Positions 34,844-45,519 of a stretch of 64,000 bases of DNA are shown piece by piece (within the stretch, counting starts at the first letter, position 1; the number at the start of each line of letters is the position of its first letter). Source of the stretch: Glebionis coronaria (lineage: Eukaryota > Streptophyta > Magnoliopsida > Asterales > Asteraceae). Location of the stretch: positions 99,215,237-99,279,236 of the forward strand of contig CM046878.1 in the NCBI GenBank assembly GCA_025667525.1. The letters are read 5' to 3'. A program made the position numbers and the translations under genes. The notes under the pieces were generated by a model. That model saw only the letters and a program-made list of their open reading frames with translations, ran no database searches and was not told the DNA's origin.

Positions 34844-35206
34844 CGTACTAAGTATGTGAGAAGCATACTAAAGGAATACATCCAACTTCCACCTACATCA
34901 GCTAGCGAAGAGGAAGACATCCAAAACGTTATGAAGAAGGTGGATCTAGTGGAGGTGGTCTGTTTTATGATTAACTTGATTGTTAACTATAGGTTCAGGT
35001 TATGGTGGGACTTTTCAAAGCATCGTCGTGAGGTGGGTGCGGATGTGATGGTTAATACTAACATCGGCGAGAGGATTTTGGAACGAAGTATTAAGTTAGT
35101 CGAGTCCAAAGCTGCAGCTGCAGGACCAGTATTGTTTATGGTTTTGTTCACGTCGATTCTTCTCATGCCATTTAAATGTTTTTTTGAAAAGCATGTGACT
35201 ATATAG
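34844..35206 (+). CDS. Unassigned ORF, possible host exon (about 120 codons)
   Basis: The stretch is open between stops, with no ATG at the start; the first ATG is at 34931. A splice acceptor (TACTAAG, about 34846-34852) could begin an exon at 34853. The protein has an acidic start, a basic/aromatic segment (VNYRFRLWWDFSKHRREVG) and a C-terminal hydrophobic segment (AAAAGPVLFMVLFTSILLM) before a short Cys/Lys tail, which suggests a tail-anchored membrane protein. It shows no similarity to retroelement proteins and no internal decay. This is the only place in the window where I suspect host coding sequence. I do not recognise the family. It could be chance. Confidence 0.35.
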   Translation, partial: RTKYVRSILKEYIQLPPTSASEEEDIQNVMKKVDLVEVVCFMINLIVNYRFRLWWDFSKHRREVGADVMVNTNIGERILERSIKLVESKAAAAGPVLFMVLFTSILLMPFKCFFEKHVTI

Positions 35207-35372
35207 ATCAACTGTAATTTTCGATACAAATGTACTCAAATTCACTTGCATGTAACTTGATTTGAGAAATAAGCCAAGACATAAGCACTTAACTTTAAAG
35301 CAATCACGAATTTACCTTTTATCACATCCCTAATCCCTACGAAGGCCTGTTTTGAGAAAATTAACGGGTTAA
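35207..35372. other. Flank between the unassigned ORF and the CACTA element
   Basis: AT-rich noncoding sequence without repeat signatures. It could be 3' flanking or intronic sequence of the preceding ORF. Confidence 0.3.
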
Positions 35373-36492
35373 CACTACTACAAAAACAAATACATGCTAA
35401 TGCAATTGAAAAATTGCAACGGTAAGTTTTCGTTGAAAATTTGGAAACGTAATGCAGCGACTTACCAACCAAATAAGAACGACAAAGAAAATAGTTGCAA
35501 ACTCATTGCAAATCTAAACTAAATTTTTTCCATTTATTTTTATTAATTATGTTACAAATTCGTTGCAAATTATATTTGCAACAGAAAAACAACCAAAGAA
35601 AAATTTAAATCTAAAAAATATCATTAATTTTTGTTGTAGTTTTGTTGCAAATTTTCAAAAATTGCAAAAGAATAAAACCGAATATAAAATTTTAAATCTG
35701 AATCACAAAATCATTTGTTTTCCGTTGTAATTTTTTCAATTTTTTCAACAAAATAGCAACGGAAGACAAAATTTAAATAAACAAAAAATCGGCACATATT
35801 TCTCGAGGCAACTCCATTGCAAAATTTTATAAATATAAATAGGGTATCATGAAATACATAACTAAGTTTGATTCAAATGTAATATATTCATCAAAATTAT
35901 AACATAAATTTACAATAAAAATGTAAAAAGTTTTATTTTTTTTTATCTTCTCAAATCCATTTTGTTTATTTGCTTTTCCATTAATACACTAGAGAACGTT
36001 TGAAAATATTAATATCAGTGCATCTAGGTTTAAGCAAAACCAAACAAAAATAAAATCGAATCGTCAAACCGAGCCAAGCCGAGCCAAATGCTAAAAATGA
36101 ACGGCAATTTTCGGTTATGAAATATATGGTTTTAGATTACTCGATTTATGTTTTTTGAACTAAATTTTTAGCAAGTTTATAAGAAAAAAGGTACCACTTC
36201 AAAGTTAAGTGTTGTCGATCGTTGCAAAAGTTTACCGTAATTAGTTCTTATAATTTATGTTGCAAAGGTGTTTTGGTTGCAAAATCTCATTTCTGCACAA
36301 AAGATCGAACAGCCTTTCTTCCGTTGCAAGGTCGTTAAAATATATTTTTCCAGGTGCAAGGCTCTTGCAAAATTAATTTGCATGAGATTTTTTAAATTAG
36401 TCAAAATCCGTTGCAAATCCGTTGAAAAGAGTCATTTGCAACATATTTGCAATGGATTTTGACGGTTGCATTAGGCCTTTTGTGTCGTAGTG
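35373..36492. mobile_element. Non-autonomous CACTA (En/Spm) DNA transposon
   Basis: Begins CACTACTACAAAAA and ends with TGTCGTAGTG, giving imperfect inverted ends CACTAC(T/G)ACA. A 3-bp TAA duplication flanks it (35370-35372 and 36493-36495). Subterminal regions carry many TTGCAACG or GTTGCAAA words in both orientations, which is typical of transposase-binding repeats in this superfamily. At 1,120 bp without a transposase ORF it depended on a partner. Confidence 0.9.
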
Positions 36493-36654
36493 TAATATGC
36501 AACATAAAATATCAAGACTAAAACTATAATACTTGTGAGAATGAGTTTAAAGAACCGATCACAACACTTAAATCTTTATTAGAAATCAATAACTCAATCT
36601 GGAGGATTGTGAGTTATGCTAGAGTTGAATTTCTAAGAGACTAGAGATAAATTT
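36493..36654. other. Short noncoding stretch between CACTA and LINE
   Basis: About 160 bases with no feature that I recognise; it may belong to the degraded 5' side of the LINE. Confidence 0.3.
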
Positions 36655-37643
36655 ATGCATCATGTAGGAGTGAGTTCTTGGTTCGTTAAACTTCAAATTG
36701 CGTCAAACGAGTTTTTTAGTGAAGAGAGAATAGTTTGGGTTGATATAGAGGGTATTCCTTTGAAATCATGGACACGTAATACATTTCTTAAAATAGGGTT
36801 GAGGTGGGGGGAAGCCTTGGATATTGAGGATATTTACGACTCCACTGTATCATAAAAAACTGAAGTATAACATTTTGGAGTGCTTTAAAGTTATTATAAA
36901 AGGTACAATTTTCTTGGTGCGGGCTAAGGATCTCTTTACTTGGACTCCTCAAATCAAGGTCCCTGATTCTGAACATGTGTCAGATGACGATGCATCCCTT
37001 GGTGAAGATAATCCTCATGATGATTATAATCATTTTAAGTCTAGGAATCCTTTTGATGCGCTTATCAACGAGGAGGCTGTTGAGAATGATGATGATGACG
37101 TGTTGGCGACTACTGTTGAAAAAAATAATTTTGTACTAGGTAATGAGATTCCTGCGGATTTCTCTAAGGTACAAACTGTACCGTCCAAATCTGATGATCC
37201 TTTTGAAGTGTACGAGACGTTGGAGAGGCTTCAAAACGTTTTTTTTCAAAGATAAGGAGAAGGAAGATGCTATATCGCAAGGTGATAGTTCGGTTCCTCA
37301 TCCCCCTGGTTTTACTCCAGAAGTTTCTCACCAAGAAGAAGTTTCATCACCTAAAGCTGGACATAATCATCATACTACTGCAGAACCATTAGATGAAGAC
37401 GACACTGTTGCTTCGGTGAACTCTAAGGTAATGAAATTTTCTCAAAATAGTGTTATTAATGAACCTTCATGTGGAATTCCCACTCCTAATGTTCCTATTA
37501 AAACTGGTAATAGAGGGTCGATTCCTCATGTTCTAGACGATATGATTCGTGTTGGGCAGTCCATGGGTTACGATATGGAGGGGTGTTCGAAAGATATAGA
37601 GCGGATTATTAGAACACAGGGAGGGTTAGATGGTGTTAAATGA
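36655..37643 (+). pseudogene. LINE ORF1 (frameshifted)
   Basis: The first part (36655-36855) has the DUF4283-like pattern ERIVWVDIEGIPLKSW found in plant LINE gag-like ORF1. Two frameshifts follow (around 36830-36850 and 37200-37240). The rest is an acidic, Ser/Pro-rich linker with no zinc knuckle that I can see. It ends with a TGA at 37641-37643 that overlaps the ATG of ORF2. The protein would bind the element's RNA. Confidence 0.7.
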
Positions 37644-40600
37644 AGATACTCTCTTTAAATGTTCAAGGTCTCGGCCATAAGACCAAAAAAGAATGGGTCA
37701 AGGAGTTAAACTCGAAACATAAAGTTAATTTTCTCGCTTTATAGGAGACGAAGATGGAAAATATTTCTCATATGGATGTAAAATTTCTGTGGGGTAATTC
37801 TATTTACCAATTTGCTTCTAGTGATTCGCTAGGAAATTTTGGTGGTATATTATGTGTTTAGGAGGACTCAATTTTCAGGAAAGAAGCTATGACCGTATCC
37901 GATAATTTTATAGCGCTTTTCGGGACCTGGCTTCCTAGTAATTCTAAGCTTTTAATTGTGGCTGTTTACGCCCCTCAATATCCAGCTCTTAAAAGACTTT
38001 TGTGGGAGTATATTGCAGGGTTGATTAATCGCTTTAATGAGGTTATAGTTGAGGAAGAAAGGTTCGGTTCTCAGTTTAATCACAACACGGCTAAAGATTT
38101 TAATAGGTTCATTGATTCGACCGGCATGGTGGATGTTAACTCTGAAGGTTACTCGTTCATGTGGTCTCATCCTTCTGCCACAAAGATGAGTAAATTAGAT
38201 AGGTTCCTTGTGTCAGAAGGTATTATCTCTAATTATCCGGCTATTAATTCTATATGCTTAGACCGTTATATATCAGACCACAAGCCTATTATTCTAAAAG
38301 AAGTCGAAATTGATTTTGGTCCCATTCCTTTTCGTATGTATCCTTCGTGGTTTAAAAATAAAGGGTTCGATAATATGGTAGAAACAACATGGCAGTCTCT
38401 TGTGCATACGGATTCCAATCCATTGATCAGATTTAAGAAAAAATTGCAATCCTTGAAAATTCGTATTCGTGATTGGTCTAAAGAGCAGGTTGTTCGAAAA
38501 TCTAGTTCCAAACGTGCCATCATAGATGAGCTGGTTAATATTGATAAAAGTTTGGATCAAGGGGCGGTGGATAATGAGACGTTGTTTAAACGTATGGAGC
38601 TAAACCGAGACTTGTATGATATGAAACAATTAGAAACTATGGATTTTATGCATAAATCAAAAATTAAACGGACAGTCGAAGGTGATGAAAATTCTAAATT
38701 TTTTCATGGAATAATCAACAAAAAGAGGTCTCAACTGGCTTTTTGAGGTATTTTTATTAAGGGTGAGTGGATCACTGATGATGATGTGATTAAAGACTCC
38801 TTTAGGGATCATTTTGCGTCTCGTTTAAAATGCCCTGAAGGTCCTAGTCTTAAATTCAATACTGAGTTTCCTAAACGGCTCTCTCCGGGTCAGACTGAAT
38901 TCCTGGACAAAGTTATTTTTAAGGACGAAATCCGCGATGCTCTGTGGGGGTGTTGTGTCAATAAATCTCCAGGTCCCGATGGGTTTACATTCGAGTTTTT
39001 TAGATGCTTCTGGAATCTTATTAGAGATGATTTTTGTGATGTTGTATTCTGTTTTTTATGATGGTGTCTTTCCGAGAGGTAGTAACTCGTCTTTTATTAC
39101 TTTGATTCCTAAAGTCATTGATGTTAAAGTTGTCACGGATTATAGACCTGTAAGTCTTATCGGCAGTGTTTATAAGGTTATTACCAATGTCCTTGCCAGT
39201 AGGTTATCCTCAGTGATCTCGGTTCTGGTGTCTGATTCTCAATCTGCCTTCATCGCCAATCGGCAGATTTTGGATGGTCCATTTATGTTAAATAAAATCT
39301 TATCATGGTGTAAACGGAAAAAGGAAAAGCTCTTATCTTCATGGTTGATTTCGCAAAAGCTTACGATTCTATACGATGGGACTTTCTTTTAGAAGTTCTT
39401 CGCGGGTTTGGGTTTGGTAATAATTGGTGTAAATGGATTCGAGGTGTTTTCACGTCCTCTATGGCGTTGGTCCTTATTAATGGTAGTCCTACTACCGAAT
39501 TCCCATTCTTTCGCGGCTTAAAACAAGGTGATCCTCTTGCCCCTTTTTTTATTTATTTTGATTATGGAGTCTCTCCATATTTCTATAGCCAAAGCAGAAT
39601 CCGAAGGTGTATTCAAAGGTTTATCTCTCCATGAATCCTTCACTTTATATCACCTTTTCTACGCGGATGATGTTGTTTTTATTGGTGAGTGGTCTCAAGA
39701 TAACTTGGAAAATTTGGTACGTATTCTGAAGTGCTTCTTTCTTGCCTTGGGGTTAAAGATCAATCTTCTTAAAATTCATGTCATTAGAGTTGGGGTGTCC
39801 AACGTGGAAGTATGTAATGGTGCTTCGCTCATTGGTTGTGGTATTATGCAAACTCCTTTTAAATACCTTGGCGTGTCTGTGGGAAATTCGATGGATCATG
39901 TTTCTTCTTGAATTGATATTGTGTTGAAAGTTTAGTCTAGGTTGTCAAGGTGGAAGAGCAAGACATTGTCTATTGGTGGGCGATTGACTCTCGTGAAGTC
40001 AGTGTTAGGCGCCTCCCCGTTATATCACATGTCTATTTTTAAAGCGCCTAAGGGAGTTTTGAAAGTTCAAGAATCGTTAAGGAGCAACTTCTTCAATGGT
40101 ATTGGTACGAATGAGAGGAAAATTACTTGGGTGGCATGGAATAATATTTTAGCGTCTAAAAAGAAGGGAGGACTTGGAGTCTCTAGCATATATGCTTTGA
40201 ACTGTGCCCTTCTTGTTAAGTGGGTTTGGCGTTTTCTTTCGAATGATGGTTCCTTGTGGTCGAAAGTAATTTCTGCTATTCATGGTAAGTTCTTTGATTC
40301 TCATTTTGTTAATGTTCATTCTACATGGTGTACTATCCTTCGTGAAGTGCAGATTTTGGCGGGTAAAGGTTTTAGTTTCCATGTCTCATATTAAAATTCG
40401 TGTGAGGAATGGTAATAGAACTAGATTTTGGCTGGACAATTGGACGAGTGAAGGTCAGTTATACATCCGTTTCCCTAGGTTATTTGCTCTTGAAGAATCT
40501 AAAGATGTTTTTGTTGATGCGAATTGAAGGCAGCTGATCTTAATCATTCGTTCCGTCGTGATGTTCGAAGCCGAGCTGAATCGCATCAGTGGTCAGATAT

Positions 40601-41045
40601 GACTTCTGTTCTTGATGCAGTTACACTTCTTCCTGCGGAGGATCGTTGGGTTTGTGATTTAAATGGTGTTGGTGCTTTTCGTGTCAAAGATATTCGTGAA
40701 TGTATTGATGAAGTCATGCTGCCTTAAGTCTACGAGATGGTCCAAATGTGTTCCTATTAAGATCAATGTCTTCACCTAGCGTGCCCGTTTGAATCGTCTT
40801 CCCACTAGACTTAATATTTTTAATCATGGTATGTCAGTTGATAATGTTTTATGTTCGGTTTGTGGGATTGAGGACGAAGATATTAGCCATATTCTTTTCA
40901 CTTAAAAATTGGCTTCTTCAGTTTTCCGTGGAGTGTGTAGATGGTGGGATCTGGATTGTATTGAGGTTTCTTCGTTTGATGAATGGCATGAGTGGTTCTT
41001 GTTGGTCCGTCTTCCTTTGAAAAATAATCAGTTATTGGAGGAGAC
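37640..41045 (+). pseudogene. LINE ORF2: endonuclease and reverse transcriptase (broken)
   Basis: Starts ATG at 37640 with KILSLNVQGLG, the first endonuclease motif. In-frame stops follow near 37744 and 37861. The rest of the endonuclease (LDRFLVS; SDHKPIIL near 38275) is open to 38746. RT spans 38786-39911 in several frames: SPGPDGFTFEFF, YRPVSLIGSVYKVI, a FAKAYDSI block, LKQGDPLAP, and the catalytic YADDVVF at 39660-39680. The C-terminal region (RWKSKTLSIGGRLTLVKSVL, about 39945) runs in fragments to 41045. It would nick target DNA and prime cDNA there; this copy cannot. Confidence 0.85.
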
Positions 41046-41626
41046 TGATGATGTATAGTCCCTAGTCAGGCTAGATAGTTCGACTCACGGGTACTAACCG
41101 CATTTATCAGGGATGAATTGATACTTGTGCGATGTGCGCACAGCCCAAGAGGCCTGGTAAGTCGGTGTCGCACATGCGGATCATTGCTTAAACCTTGTCC
41201 TCGTCGCACTGCGACATGATCAAGCAAGAATATAATCTATCATATAGATATATTCGCCTAAGGGAAAGAGATATACACTTACCTTAGTTATGCGATAAGC
41301 ATCAAGCTATTTTGAGTCATTATATCTTCCTTAGGCCACAAGAACAGGGAGCCTAGCCTGGACTCTCTCGGGTATAAAAAGAACCCCCATGGTTCCACAA
41401 AGGTATGATACACACAATACCCTAAACCCTAATACACATAGACCGATTACTTACTCTCACGCCAGAGTCTAATCGTGGGTCAGAAACCCACGGTAAGCCT
41501 AACGGTGTCTGTTTAGTGCGCAGGGTCCTCAAAGCAAGTTTCACTTTGTGCAAGAGCCGGAGTCACAAGACCCCGAATTAACCCTAATTCGGGTCAAGCT
41601 CAGTCTATCCAAATTTTGTATCAACA
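41046..41626 (+). repeat. Element G 5' LTR
   Basis: Ends ATCAACA at 41626, two bases before the primer site. The start is one of the TG dinucleotides at 41046, 41049 or 41052. A TATA box (GGTATAAAAAG, 41370-41380) sits between GGGT and ACCC. The sequence contains repeated 'gcgca' and 'tgcgac' words. Confidence 0.75.
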
Positions 41627-41629
41627 AGT

Positions 41630-41647
41630 TGGCGCCATCCGTGGGAC
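41630..41647 (+). promoter_or_regulatory. Element G primer binding site
   Basis: TGGCGCCATCCGTGGGAC is the kind of tRNA primer site common in plant gypsy elements. It lies just inside the LTR and sets the orientation as plus. Confidence 0.8.
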
Positions 41648-41667
41648 CCTACACTAAGCTCTAAGTA

Positions 41668-43560
41668 ATGACGAAAAGCGGCGCTAACTCGCCCCCACCA
41701 AAGGGGGATCTAAGAAGCCAACATGTCCATACTCAAGATTTGAACCTAATAACCCAGGTCGTGGTGGGAAGGGATTGCAGGTATCTTTCTCTCCACTAGT
41801 CACCCCTACCCTACAAACAGTTGAGGATGCATCGTCCTCGCGGGAGATCCTTGATCAAGGACACAAGGACGCTCTGGACACAGGGATGTGATAGACCCGC
41901 GAACTGAGACGGAGATTCCTCCCTCGACGAAGCAGAATATGAGCGACTACGTCGCAGAAAACTACGAGGCTCTGATTCCACTCATGAGAACACAAATGAG
42001 GGCAAATCCGACCAAAGATCTTCGGATCAGTCTAGACTTCGATAAAGAACTCAAGGCTATGGAAGGGTCAAGACCTAACAAGGAAGCTAGAAAGGAAAAG
42101 AGAAAGAAAGAAAGAACGACTGAGATCCCAACATCTCCTTCGGACGCGCCCCTAATCGAAGACGCGTCGTCCTCAGACAAATCTGAGAACTCAAAAGGAG
42201 AGGACGGTTTCATTACACCAGTCAATAACCATCGGCGCACCAGCGTAAAAGACAGATTAGGGCCCGACCCTTCGGGCAGACGGAGCACCCTTAATAGATT
42301 GGGGGCCTTATAAAGAGATTCATCTCAGGATCCGCAAGGTCAGGAAAGAAATAGGAGCACTAGAAAGGCGAGCAGAAGGGATTCCTCAAGCGAAAATTCC
42401 TCAGACTCTAACTACAGCGATCGCCATCCTCGCCGTAAAAGGGTCGCTCTTTCGTCCACTGAGGATTCTGATTCTTCCGACTACGACAGAAAACACCGCA
42501 GGGCACCCAAAAAACCAAGGATGCGTAGTGAAGATGAGTGGACCCTCCCATGGAGAGAAAGGAAGTGCGTTTTCAGAACGCATAACTACTTTCAAAGATA
42601 ACAAAAAGAGACGCATGTCGTCCAATGTCAAAACCTATGATGGTACGATGGATCCAGATGATCAGCTAAAAGTTTTCGAATCTCAAGCAGGGATAGAGCA
42701 ATGGCTAGAGGCCATATGGTGCCATATGTTCAATTCAACGCTTATCGGGAATGCCTGGACATAGTTCGACCGCCTCCCACGAAGGAGCATTAATGGGTTC
42801 GAAGAACTTAGGGGAGCATTAAGAAGAAATTATATGTAACAAAAGAAGTACGACAAAAGACCTGTCTCACTTGCAAGAGTAAAGCAGAGGTACAATGAAA
42901 GCCTTGAAGACTTCATGGAGCACTTCAAATATGAATGCAACCAAATTAAAGATTGCCCGGAAATTCTTAAAATTTCAGGATTTCTCGTGGGCATCACTAA
43001 CCCGACCTAATAAATAAATTGAATGACAGAACCCCACCAACGTTTGATGGGGTAATGAAGAAGGTCCGAGCATTTATTCAGGGCGAGACCGCAGCAGCGG
43101 ATAGCAGGCAGATGACACCAGGCTATAAATACCAAGACCGGCCCAAGAAACAGTCATATGGGCAAAACATCAGTCGCACCTTGGACTTCCAAGGAACATC
43201 GAAGCAAGGGCGCAATAACAACAATAGTAAGTTTACCCTGCTTCAAAAGACCTCCAGGGAGATATTTTTATCAGTGGGTGCAGGCTTTCCAAAGCCTAGC
43301 CCAATGATGGGACCAGCAGATAAACGGGATAACATAAAGCATTGTGAATACCATGATGATAAAGGACAGGCTATTGATGAGTGCATTCAACTAAAAAGGC
43401 ACATTGAGAGCCTGGTCAAAGCAGGGAAGTTAAACCACCTGATAAGAGACTGGAGAAAGAGCACAGACACGAAGAAAAGTGAAGCGATAAAACAGAAAGA
43501 TAAGCCCATAACCATTTACATGGTGGAAAAGGAAAGGTCTTTTATGCAAAGGAGATCGAT
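41668..43560 (+). pseudogene. Element G gag (frameshifted)
   Basis: Likely start ATG at 41668, followed by a stop after about 43 codons. Open pieces lie at 41888-42313 (acidic and Lys-rich), 42528-42764 (MSSNVKTYDGTMDPDDQL and the WCHMFNSTL motif of the gypsy gag core) and 43019-43560. The core continues across stops near 42762, 42838 and 43008 (SLEDFMEHFKYE near 42900). A Cys/His motif (KHCEYHDDKGQAIDEC, about 43338-43385) fills the zinc-knuckle position. The family is one I know from many Asteraceae gypsy annotations. Confidence 0.75.
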
Positions 43561-43990
43561 CGCGGAATTTTCGCGCGACAGAGAGATAACGTTCCCTATT
43601 CTTTCAGACATAGACTATAGAGTCAGGTCATTAACTATTGACATAGCCCTAGGGGACCATGCTATAGAAGGCATGTGCATCGACGGAGGGTCAACAACGA
43701 ACATATTGAACGAACATTGTTTCCCACAACTACCATGGGAAATAAAGAAGGAGCTAAAAAGAAACCACACAAATCCTCACAGGGTTTAACGGTGATAAAA
43801 CCAGACCACTGGGACACCTCTGCACGTAGGTAACTATCTCGATAACAGTGTGGATGGATTTCATGGTTGTACGGTCTCAATCATCGTACAAAGGGATAAT
43901 TTGACAGCCAGCACTAAAAACGATGCGAGCGGTACCTTCCACAGCACATGGTATGTTCAAATTCCCAGTGCAAGACGGATTAATCACCAT
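43560..43990 (+). pseudogene. Element G aspartic protease
   Basis: The region ITFPILSDID leads to the active-site stretch MCIDGGSTTNIL (near 43674-43710), with DGGS in place of the classical DTGS, a form I associate with this lineage. A stop at 43787 and a frameshift separate it from the protease end RAVPSTAHGMFKFP (43926-43970). No RT follows. Confidence 0.7.
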
Positions 43991-44173
43991 CCGCAACATA
44001 GATACGCTCGAAGGGGGTAGCAGCACTTCCAGCCACAGCGCAAAAAGAAAGGATGCAGACAGGAATCAACGCAACACGGAATCTAACTCACAAATAAAGA
44101 GAAGGAGATGTATCTCGGGAGATTCCCATGCTAAAAGCATATTTATGCGCGAGAGCTCATCGTCGGGGCTCCC

Positions 44174-44402
44174 ATGGGTCCTTTTTCGATGGGTTTCGCA
44201 GGAGAGGGAGGACCATATGCAGGATTCATCTTCATAAATCAGGGCCACATAAAAATTACCTATGCACTGCTGTTCGACTTCCCCACAAATAGTATGGAAG
44301 CAGATTATGAAGCCCTCATAGAAGGTCTAAGAATGGCACTCAGAATGGGCATGAAAAGCCTAGTGGCCTACACATACAACCCTTTGTTGGCCAGTAGGGT
44401 CG
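44174..44402 (+). pseudogene. Element G archaeal-type RNase H, 5' half
   Basis: Encodes FDFPTNSMEADYEALIEGLRMAL, the helix of the extra RNase H of Tat elements, and stops at the insertion point of element H (44403). The frame resumes at 62314. The expected Asp in the VYVDS-like strand reads YTYN, so an acidic catalytic residue appears lost. Confidence 0.75.
44398..44402 (+). repeat. Target site duplication of element H, left copy
   Basis: GGTCG directly before the TGTTAGAAAT start of the 5' LTR. The identical right copy is at 62309-62313. Confidence 0.97.
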
Positions 44403-44732
44403 TGTTAGAAATACGTTTTAACGTATATTAGAAGTATCGGTCGCTCCATAATATGATTTATGTTGTAATAGCTCGTAGTTAGTAATTAGTTGTTATTTGC
44501 TTATTAACTTAAGTAAGAACCGGTCCATGGGCTTGTCATGGACCGGCCCAAGTCCACTTATGACTTGGAACTATAAATACCCCTTTCCACTAAGGAAAGG
44601 GGTTGGTTGTTATCATTTCTTAATTTCCACTTAATAAAATTCACATAGTTTCTCTCACTTTCTCTCTCTAACTTTCTCTCTCTAGAAATTAACAAACCCC
44701 TTCATAGATTCATTGATTATCAATATTCTACA
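44403..44732 (+). repeat. Element H 5' LTR
   Basis: Runs from TGTTAGAAATACG to ATTCTACA (330 bp). Two perfect inverted repeats bracket the TATA box: CCGGTCCATG/CATGGACCGG (44520-44546) upstream and CCCCTTTCC/GGAAAGGGG (44580-44602) immediately downstream. A CTTTCTCTCTCTA tandem (44655-44690) follows, typical of a plant leader. Confidence 0.97.
44520..44602 (+). promoter_or_regulatory. Element H core promoter: TATA box between two hairpins
   Basis: TATAAATA at 44572-44579. The upstream 10-bp inverted repeat has a 7-base loop. The downstream 9-bp inverted repeat has a 5-base loop and starts one base after the TATA box, so it overlaps the expected transcription start (about 25-30 bases downstream). 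The 3' LTR has the same arrangement at 62096-62178. Confidence 0.75.
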
Positions 44733-44734
44733 TT

Positions 44735-44747
44735 TGGTATCAAGAGC
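44735..44747 (+). promoter_or_regulatory. Element H primer binding site
   Basis: TGGTATCAAGAGC, two bases after the LTR end. It matches the tRNA-Met-type site TGGTATCAGAGC with one extra A. Confidence 0.8.
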
Positions 44748-44763
44748 TATGGGGTGATTTAAG

Positions 44764-45415
44764 GTAGTGATTTGTGTGGTTTTTTAGTTTTTGATTGTAT
44801 TAGTGTTCTTTAAGAAAAATCATCTTGATTCTTGGTGTTTTTGGTGTTTTTGTGATTGGGATTAGTGGATAAGTATTAGTTGTTACTTATTTTAGTCGAA
44901 AGCACAAAACTTTTTGGGTTATTTGGTCAAAATCTGGGCTTAATCTCATTTTTTACTGTTCGACTGTTCATCGGGAGAGGTTTCTGTTCATTCAGTAAAA
45001 GTTCCGGATCAAGGAGTTCCGGATCAAGAAGTTCCGGATCAAGGAGTTCCGAGTCAAGAAGTTCCGAATCAAGAAACTTCCGAACCAAGAAGTTCCGAGT
45101 CAAGAAACTTCCGAACCAAGAACTTCCGAGTCAAGAAGTTCCGGATCAAGAAACTTCCGAACCAAGAACTTCCGGATCAAGCTAAAGTTCCGAACCAAGA
45201 ACTTCCGAGTCAAGAAGTTCCGGATCAAGCCAAAGTTCCGGATCAAGAACTTCCGAACCAAGAAGTTCCGGATCAACCCAAAAGTTCCGAATCAAGGTAT
45301 TCTTCCGAATCAACAAAAAGTTCCGAATCAAGGTAATCTTCCGAATCAAACTTCCGAATCAACAAAAAGTTCCGAATCAAGGGTGATTTTGCTTGTTTTT
45401 TCGACGATTTTTTAG
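44764..45415 (+). other. Putative leader intron containing repeat array 1
   Basis: AAG|GTAGTG at 44761-44769 is a good donor, and a T-rich tract ending GATTTTTTAG at 45415 is a good acceptor, 105 bases before the gag ATG. The interval holds the first TTCCG array and short out-of-frame ORFs. AAG|GTAATC and AAG|GTATTC sites inside the array could serve as alternative donors. Splicing is an inference. Confidence 0.4.
45000..45385 (+). repeat. Array 1: GTTCCGGATCAAGAA-type tandem repeat
   Basis: About two dozen imperfect units of 14-16 bases with core TTCCGRRTCAAG, alternating AAGTTCCG and AACTTCCG. It lies between the primer site and gag. It is not coding in the gag frame. Confidence 0.9.
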
Positions 45416-45519
45416 AGGATTTAATCTTGGTTTCTTACAACAAAAACACAACACAATTCACAAGCTTTACCTCACTGCTCGATCAACCGATAATCTCTGT
45501 TTCTTTGAAGAAAAACAAA

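Larger units (their letters stand above)
36655..41045 (+). mobile_element. Decayed L1-type LINE, cut by element G
   Basis: ORF1-like sequence is followed by an endonuclease, RT and C-terminal Cys/His-type region in one orientation, without LTRs, as in plant L1 elements. Many frameshifts and stops are present. The 5' end is missing. The 3' side ends at the LTR of element G near 41046, inside the C-terminal coding region (FDEWHEWF motif near 40975-41000), so G probably inserted into it; the rest of the LINE would lie right of the window. Confidence 0.85.
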
